From contig DTPJ01000422.1 in assembly GCA_011334435.1 (NCBI GenBank), forward strand, positions 1 to 17,833: a DNA stretch of 17,833 nucleotides, read 5' to 3'. Of the stretch, positions 14,619 through 17,833 are shown piece after piece. The notes under the pieces are model-generated. The model saw only the letters and a program-made list of their open reading frames with translations, was not told the DNA's origin and made no database searches. Both the position numbers and the translations under genes were made by a program. Source of the stretch: Candidatus Poribacteria bacterium. Lineage in GTDB: Bacteria > Poribacteria > DTPJ01. How positions within the stretch are numbered: position 1 is the stretch's first letter; every line of letters begins with the position of its first letter.

Positions 14619-15794
14619 TCATTTGATAATTGATTCAACAATTTTAACCATTTCTTTTTTAGTATAATCGCCAATTAAAGTAAAATATACCCCTTCCTTA
14701 TACCACCTAAAGATGAAAGCAGGACCTCTTTGTAAGACATCACAGTTTACACCTGAGATTTTCATTTTCTCAGGCTTATCTGGTTGCATTGGTGGTCCAG
14801 GAGGACTTCCTGGGGGAGGTCCTTCGTGACGTTCTTTGAACGGTTCTCTTGAAGGTGGTCCTTCTGGAGGTCGTCTTTCTCGCTTTGTCTCATCAAAAGG
14901 CGATTGGAAAAGTGACACAAAAGTTAATCCATCAGTATAAATTAGATGGACATTCTGTCCCTTATCAAATTTTACCATAGTAATACTTTGTAATGCAAGA
15001 CCACCTGACAAATTATTTAATATTCTAACTTTAAATTTTGCCTTTTCGTTTATCTTTTTGACATCTAATTCACCTTGTAATTGATCCCACAATTCCTCTC
15101 GTTCAGTTGGCTTTGGACGCCATTTCATATCAAAAAAACCCCGCTGAATACGGAAAATTTCATCATCAATATCAGTCATAAATGCTATTCTACTAAATGT
15201 AACGAGCCTTTGTAAGACCTTTTGTGCGTTATATTGTTCTACTTTTAGGGCGATTTTCTTCTCTTTGTCAATCCAGATTTTTCTTGATGGTCTATCTGTG
15301 ATTTTCGGTTCTATTTCCAATAAGTAAGTATCTCGTCCAGCAACGAATCCTCCTTCTAAAACCCTGATTTTATAATTTTTTAGAAGTTGTTGGACGTTAT
15401 AATTCTGTAATTCGTCCATTTGGTCAGGTTGGGAAAATGGAGGCATAAACTTACCCTGTTCTTTGCGATCTTTGTTTGGAGGTAGAGGAGAGATCTCTTT
15501 CCCATTGACGATGACGCCGCTTCCTGCCATTTCTATCGGAGAGATAATCTCAACACGCCGTTTGTCGGGGGCTTTCCTAGTGATCATTAGTTCAAAAACC
15601 ATATTTCTCATAGGCGTTTGAACCATAATTGTCACTCTGCCTTCATAGCTTAACTGTTTAGTTGCCAAAAGCATATCTTGAAGCAGTGATTGTGCCTTCG
15701 GCATCCCAGCGTTTAACTTCAACGGCATCCATAGCAAGATTGCCAATAAAAAAATTAGCAGGCTCTTTTGTAAAGAGGTCTTAAATAACGCCAT
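14619..15794 (-). CDS. RseB/MucB-like periplasmic sigma-factor regulator
   Basis: The 391-residue product has a signal peptide (residues 1-29, cut near LKLNA) and the two-domain layout of RseB/MucB. A LolA-like lipoprotein-binding beta domain spans roughly 32-225 (LLQDMLLATKQLSYEGRVTI), and a C-terminal domain holds QNVHLIYTDGLTFVSLF and GVYFTLIGDYTKKEMVKIVES. RseB binds the anti-sigma factor in the periplasm and blocks its cleavage until mislocalised outer-membrane components displace it. An unusual Pro/Arg/Glu-rich linker at 305-343 (PPPGSPPGPPMQPDKP) splits the C-terminal domain, and the protein is longer than RseB (about 320). The ATG at 15794 has GGAGG 6 bases upstream, and the first 14 bases overlap the anti-sigma gene, so they are coupled. 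LolA/outer-membrane lipoprotein-sorting proteins are the main alternative. Confidence 0.78.
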   Translation of the reverse strand: MALFKTSLQKSLLIFLLAILLWMPLKLNAGMPKAQSLLQDMLLATKQLSYEGRVTIMVQTPMRNMVFELMITRKAPDKRRVEIISPIEMAGSGVIVNGKEISPLPPNKDRKEQGKFMPPFSQPDQMDELQNYNVQQLLKNYKIRVLEGGFVAGRDTYLLEIEPKITDRPSRKIWIDKEKKIALKVEQYNAQKVLQRLVTFSRIAFMTDIDDEIFRIQRGFFDMKWRPKPTEREELWDQLQGELDVKKINEKAKFKVRILNNLSGGLALQSITMVKFDKGQNVHLIYTDGLTFVSLFQSPFDETKRERRPPEGPPSREPFKERHEGPPPGSPPGPPMQPDKPEKMKISGVNCDVLQRGPAFIFRWYKEGVYFTLIGDYTKKEMVKIVESIIK

Positions 15795-16305
15795 AATGAG
15801 CCTCCAAAAGCATATCAATATCAGATTTATCGCCATCTGAATCAGAATCACTGACAGTTTGTATGCTATCTGCTATAGCAAAATCAGGAAATATATCAGG
15901 AGGAACCTTTTGCGTTGATGTGGAAAGGGCATGTTCCTGATAGCAAACATCTATTGAGATCAGACTTGATTCGTTATGATTGTAAGTGATAAATATTCCA
16001 AATACGATCAACAAGATGACAAAAGCCCCAACAGGTATAAAGACAGGCAATCTAAACCATCGGAATTTATGTGGCAAACTATCAATATTTGACATTAATT
16101 TTCTTCTGGTTTCGTCCCATTGTAGTTGTGTAACTTCTGGGACAGACAGCCCCCGAAATTGATAGGCAACTTCCCGAAGCCTTTTCAGTTCATACTGACA
16201 ATCGGCACATTCTGATAGATGCTCGTCAACCTGTTTTTGCGTTCTCGTGTCTAATTCGTTATCCAAAAACGCCGACAAATTTTTGCGAACGGTTGAACAT
16301 TTCAC
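15781..16305 (-). CDS. Anti-sigma factor with N-terminal zinc-finger (zf-HC2) and one membrane segment
   Basis: The 174-residue protein begins MKCSTVRKNLSAFLDNEL and has HLSECADC, giving the Cys3...His29-x3-Cys33-x2-Cys36 site of ZAS/zf-HC2 anti-sigma factors, which bind and hold ECF sigma factors. One membrane helix lies at about 86-108 (VFIPVGAFVILLIVFGIFI), followed by a periplasmic tail of about 65 residues ending in an acidic SDSDSDGDKSDID run. The start is GTG at 16305, because AAGGAGGT (16320-16313) sits 7 bases upstream; the in-frame ATG at 16326 lies upstream of that SD. One base separates the sigma stop codon from the GTG, so the pair is tightly coupled. The RseB-like neighbour probably binds its periplasmic tail. 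Confidence 0.9.
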   Translation of the reverse strand: MKCSTVRKNLSAFLDNELDTRTQKQVDEHLSECADCQYELKRLREVAYQFRGLSVPEVTQLQWDETRRKLMSNIDSLPHKFRWFRLPVFIPVGAFVILLIVFGIFITYNHNESSLISIDVCYQEHALSTSTQKVPPDIFPDFAIADSIQTVSDSDSDGDKSDIDMLLEAHYGVI

Positions 16306-16306
16306 G

Positions 16307-16873
16307 TCATCTACCTCCTTTCTCATCGTTTCGGGAATCTGATATTTTTTCTAAAGCTTTCCTCAGTTTTTCACGAGATTCATGTATGCGAGACTTAACT
16401 CTGCCCATTGAACATTTAAGAATTTTAGCTATTTCTTCATAAGACAATCCTTCCATCTCCCTTAATACTATCACTGACCGCTCTTTTTCCCTCAATGAAT
16501 CAAGAGCTTTCCAAATTAATGATTCTTGTTCTTCGGATAAGACAATATCTTCTGGCGTATTTCCTGACTTTCTATCATCAAGGGTTGCATCGGTTAAAAC
16601 CTCATTTGATTTTTTGCGTTTCCGAAGTTCGTCAATACATACATTGATCGCCAATTTATAAAGCCATGTGGAAAATTGCGACTTAAAATTATATTTGTTG
16701 ATGTTTTTATATGCTTTGAGGAATATTTCTTGTGTAAGGTCAAGTGCATCTTCTTGATTGTTGATCATCCGAAAAGTAGTTCGGTATATCTTGTCTCTAT
16801 ACTTATAGAACAGTCTATCAAAGGCGTCAATATCGCCCTTTTGGCAAAGTCCGACAAGCTCGGTATCCTCCAT
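16307..16873 (-). CDS. ECF (RpoE-like) RNA polymerase sigma factor
   Basis: The protein has sigma region 2 (AFDRLFYKYRDKIYRTTFRM, then DLTQEIFLKAYKNI and FSTWLYKLAINVCIDELRKR) and region 4 (LREKERSVIVLREMEGLSYE, then IAKILKCSMGRVKSRIHESR), with no region 1 or 3, which defines the ECF group. It directs RNA polymerase to stress promoters, probably including its own cluster. The start is debatable: ATG at 16873 (188 residues) has AGAGGT 7 bases upstream and begins MEDTELVGLCQKGD like typical ECF factors, whereas ATG at 16939 would add 22 residues but has no SD. The downstream anti-sigma gene begins one base after the stop, and the anti-sigma SD lies within the last sigma codons. Confidence 0.92.
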   Translation of the reverse strand: MEDTELVGLCQKGDIDAFDRLFYKYRDKIYRTTFRMINNQEDALDLTQEIFLKAYKNINKYNFKSQFSTWLYKLAINVCIDELRKRKKSNEVLTDATLDDRKSGNTPEDIVLSEEQESLIWKALDSLREKERSVIVLREMEGLSYEEIAKILKCSMGRVKSRIHESREKLRKALEKISDSRNDEKGGR

Positions 16874-16952
16874 ACTTGCAACCTCTGGTAAATCTGCATC
16901 CTTTGTTATACTGTCTCGGATGATCATCGCTAAACTCATGGCTCATCACGCT

Positions 16953-17004
16953 AAAAAATGATGAGTGATAAGTGAAAAATTATAGCCGATCACCTATCAC
17001 TCAT
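16953..17004 (-). terminator. Terminator-like hairpin with T-run between Spy-like gene and sigma gene
   Basis: ATGAGTGATAAGTGA (16961-16975) and TCACCTATCACTCAT (16990-17004) form a 15-pair stem on the minus-strand RNA, with one G-U and a 14-base loop. On that strand it is followed after CA by six T (16958-16953). It lies 42 bases past the Spy-like stop and ahead of the sigma gene. A competing short stem (16942-16948 with 16959-16965) shares five bases with the terminator stem, so an attenuator-like switch is possible. Confidence 0.6.
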
Positions 17005-17045
17005 TAGAGTATCATTATGGCATTTAAATACTTGATTTGGCAATT

Positions 17046-17657
17046 TTATTTGTTTCTCTGCCTATTCATCGGTCCTTGTCTGCCCATACCTTGGGTATCT
17101 TTCATCTTTTCTTTCACTTTCTCTTTCATTTCTGTTCTCTGATCTTGGATTAGCTTTTCCAGTTTGGCTTTCTGTTCATCAGTCAAAACATTTTTAAGGT
17201 CCATCTGCATCTTTATTTTAGCAAACTGAATATCCGCCTTTAAGCCAGCTATCTTTTGAACTTGATTTTTTACTAGATTCATATCTGGCTTTTCTTTAGC
17301 TAACATCTCTTGAAGATCAACTTCTGCTAATTTCCGATCGGCATCTTTCTTTATCATATCTTTTCTATGTTCAGAGAGAATTTTTTGAATAGTGTCTTTT
17401 TGTTCCTTTGTAATGCCTATTTTTTCCATCAGATCGGGTCTTAGCATGCCAAATCCTTTAATATCTGCCATTTGATCCATTGGGGCTAATCCAAAAGGAC
17501 CAAATCCCATGCCAGGACCGCCTCGCCCCATTCTACCCATTCCCATAAAACGTGGTTGTGGGTCATCGCTAATAGGAGCAACGTCCTGTGCGAATATACT
17601 ATATGCCATAAAGGTCATCAGCGTAACAGTCAAGAATGCAAAAATTGTTCTTTTCAT
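17046..17657 (-). CDS. Spy/CpxP-like periplasmic protein with LTxxQ motifs (first copy)
   Basis: The 203-residue protein has a signal peptide (MKRTIFAFLTVTLMTFMAYS, likely cut after IFA or IFAQ), a Met/Gly/Arg-rich stretch (MGMGRMGRGGPGMGFGPFG), and then an all-helical charged domain with two Spy-type motifs, ITKEQ (82-86) and LTDEQ (158-162). It fits the Spy/CpxP/metal-resistance group of periplasmic chaperones or sensors. Its C-terminus is basic and Gln/Met-rich. GGAGGT lies about 8 bases before the ATG. It is transcribed first in the minus-strand cluster, separated from the sigma gene by a terminator-like hairpin. Pairing with the ECF sigma module suggests it is either its target or a periplasmic input; which one cannot be told from sequence. 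Confidence 0.82.
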   Translation of the reverse strand: MKRTIFAFLTVTLMTFMAYSIFAQDVAPISDDPQPRFMGMGRMGRGGPGMGFGPFGLAPMDQMADIKGFGMLRPDLMEKIGITKEQKDTIQKILSEHRKDMIKKDADRKLAEVDLQEMLAKEKPDMNLVKNQVQKIAGLKADIQFAKIKMQMDLKNVLTDEQKAKLEKLIQDQRTEMKEKVKEKMKDTQGMGRQGPMNRQRNK

Positions 17658-17678
17658 TTTTATCTACCTCCACAAAAA

Positions 17679-17723
17679 ATTATATCAACAAGTTAATCAG
17701 TATGTTCTACAACAAAAAGTTGT
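17679..17723 (-). promoter_or_regulatory. Candidate -10 box and small palindrome upstream of the first Spy-like gene
   Basis: On the minus strand TATAAT (17684-17679) lies just before the SD, with no good TTGACA at 17 bases; GAACAT, loosely like an ECF -35 (GAAC), is there instead. Upstream, ACAAC-AAAAA-GTTGT (17709-17723) forms a perfect 5-bp palindrome that could be an operator. The remaining bases to 17833 show nothing recognisable. Confidence 0.3.
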
Positions 17724-17833
17724 TTTATTTGATCCTTTTCTGACCATTTAGACGCATTTTTAAAAGAAATGTTCGGATTTTTTGTGGAAGTGCTTTATTT
17801 ACTACTTTTTCATAACACGTTTTAAGACATCAA

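Noticed and set aside
17509..17751. Plus-strand 80-codon open frame at the right edge
   Set aside because: It covers the opposite strand of the Spy-like signal peptide and the promoter region, and has no SD or domain.

Overview
The window reads as chromosome of an AT-rich, probably diderm (Gram-negative) bacterium. Evidence for two membranes is indirect: Spy/CpxP-like and RseB/MucB-like periplasmic proteins and an ECF sigma/anti-sigma pair. Most starts have a strong GGAGG-type Shine-Dalgarno (SD), so this is not an archaeon, even though the energy enzyme and its intein are of archaeal/V type. The lineage cannot be fixed from the sequence; an uncultured candidate-phylum bacterium (for example Poribacteria-like) would fit, but this is a guess.

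Layout. (1) 1-896, minus strand: 5' part of a secreted HEXXH zinc peptidase that runs off the left edge. (2) 1153-12154, plus strand: a complete V/A-type ATPase operon in the order H(G)-I-K-E-[antitoxin-like gene, toxin relic, repeat]-C-F-A(with intein)-[DUF4258-DUF2283]-B-D. (3) 12336-14081, minus strand: a two-domain protein joining an AAC(3)-type acetyltransferase to an alpha/beta hydrolase. (4) 14110-17657, minus strand: an envelope-stress style cluster, in transcription order Spy-like protein, ECF sigma factor, zinc-finger anti-sigma factor, RseB-like protein, second Spy-like protein; the acetyltransferase-hydrolase gene follows on the same strand.

How the genes work together. The ATPase has all parts: catalytic A3B3 head, central stalk D/F with C as the socket, E/H peripheral stalks, and the I/K membrane motor. 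Subunit K keeps every residue that binds Na+ in the Enterococcus hirae rotor, so the enzyme is predicted to move Na+. The A subunit is interrupted between Lys and Thr of its Walker A motif by a 446-residue intein at the site used by archaeal VMA inteins, so the ATPase needs protein splicing to work. The intein keeps its splicing residues, but one of its two LAGLIDADG catalytic aspartates is lysine, suggesting a dead homing endonuclease.

The most striking pattern is that this essential-looking operon has collected three unrelated selfish or selfish-like modules: a decayed RelE/ParE-type toxin-antitoxin pair that runs into a 44-bp dispersed repeat (second copy just past the operon end), the intein, and a DUF4258-DUF2283 pair. 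Other points of interest are a 13-bp hairpin after the rotor gene, a terminator-like hairpin with an alternative fold ahead of the sigma gene, and the acetyltransferase-hydrolase fusion. No tRNA, rRNA, CRISPR array or transposase was seen. Stretches without genes are all under 300 bases.
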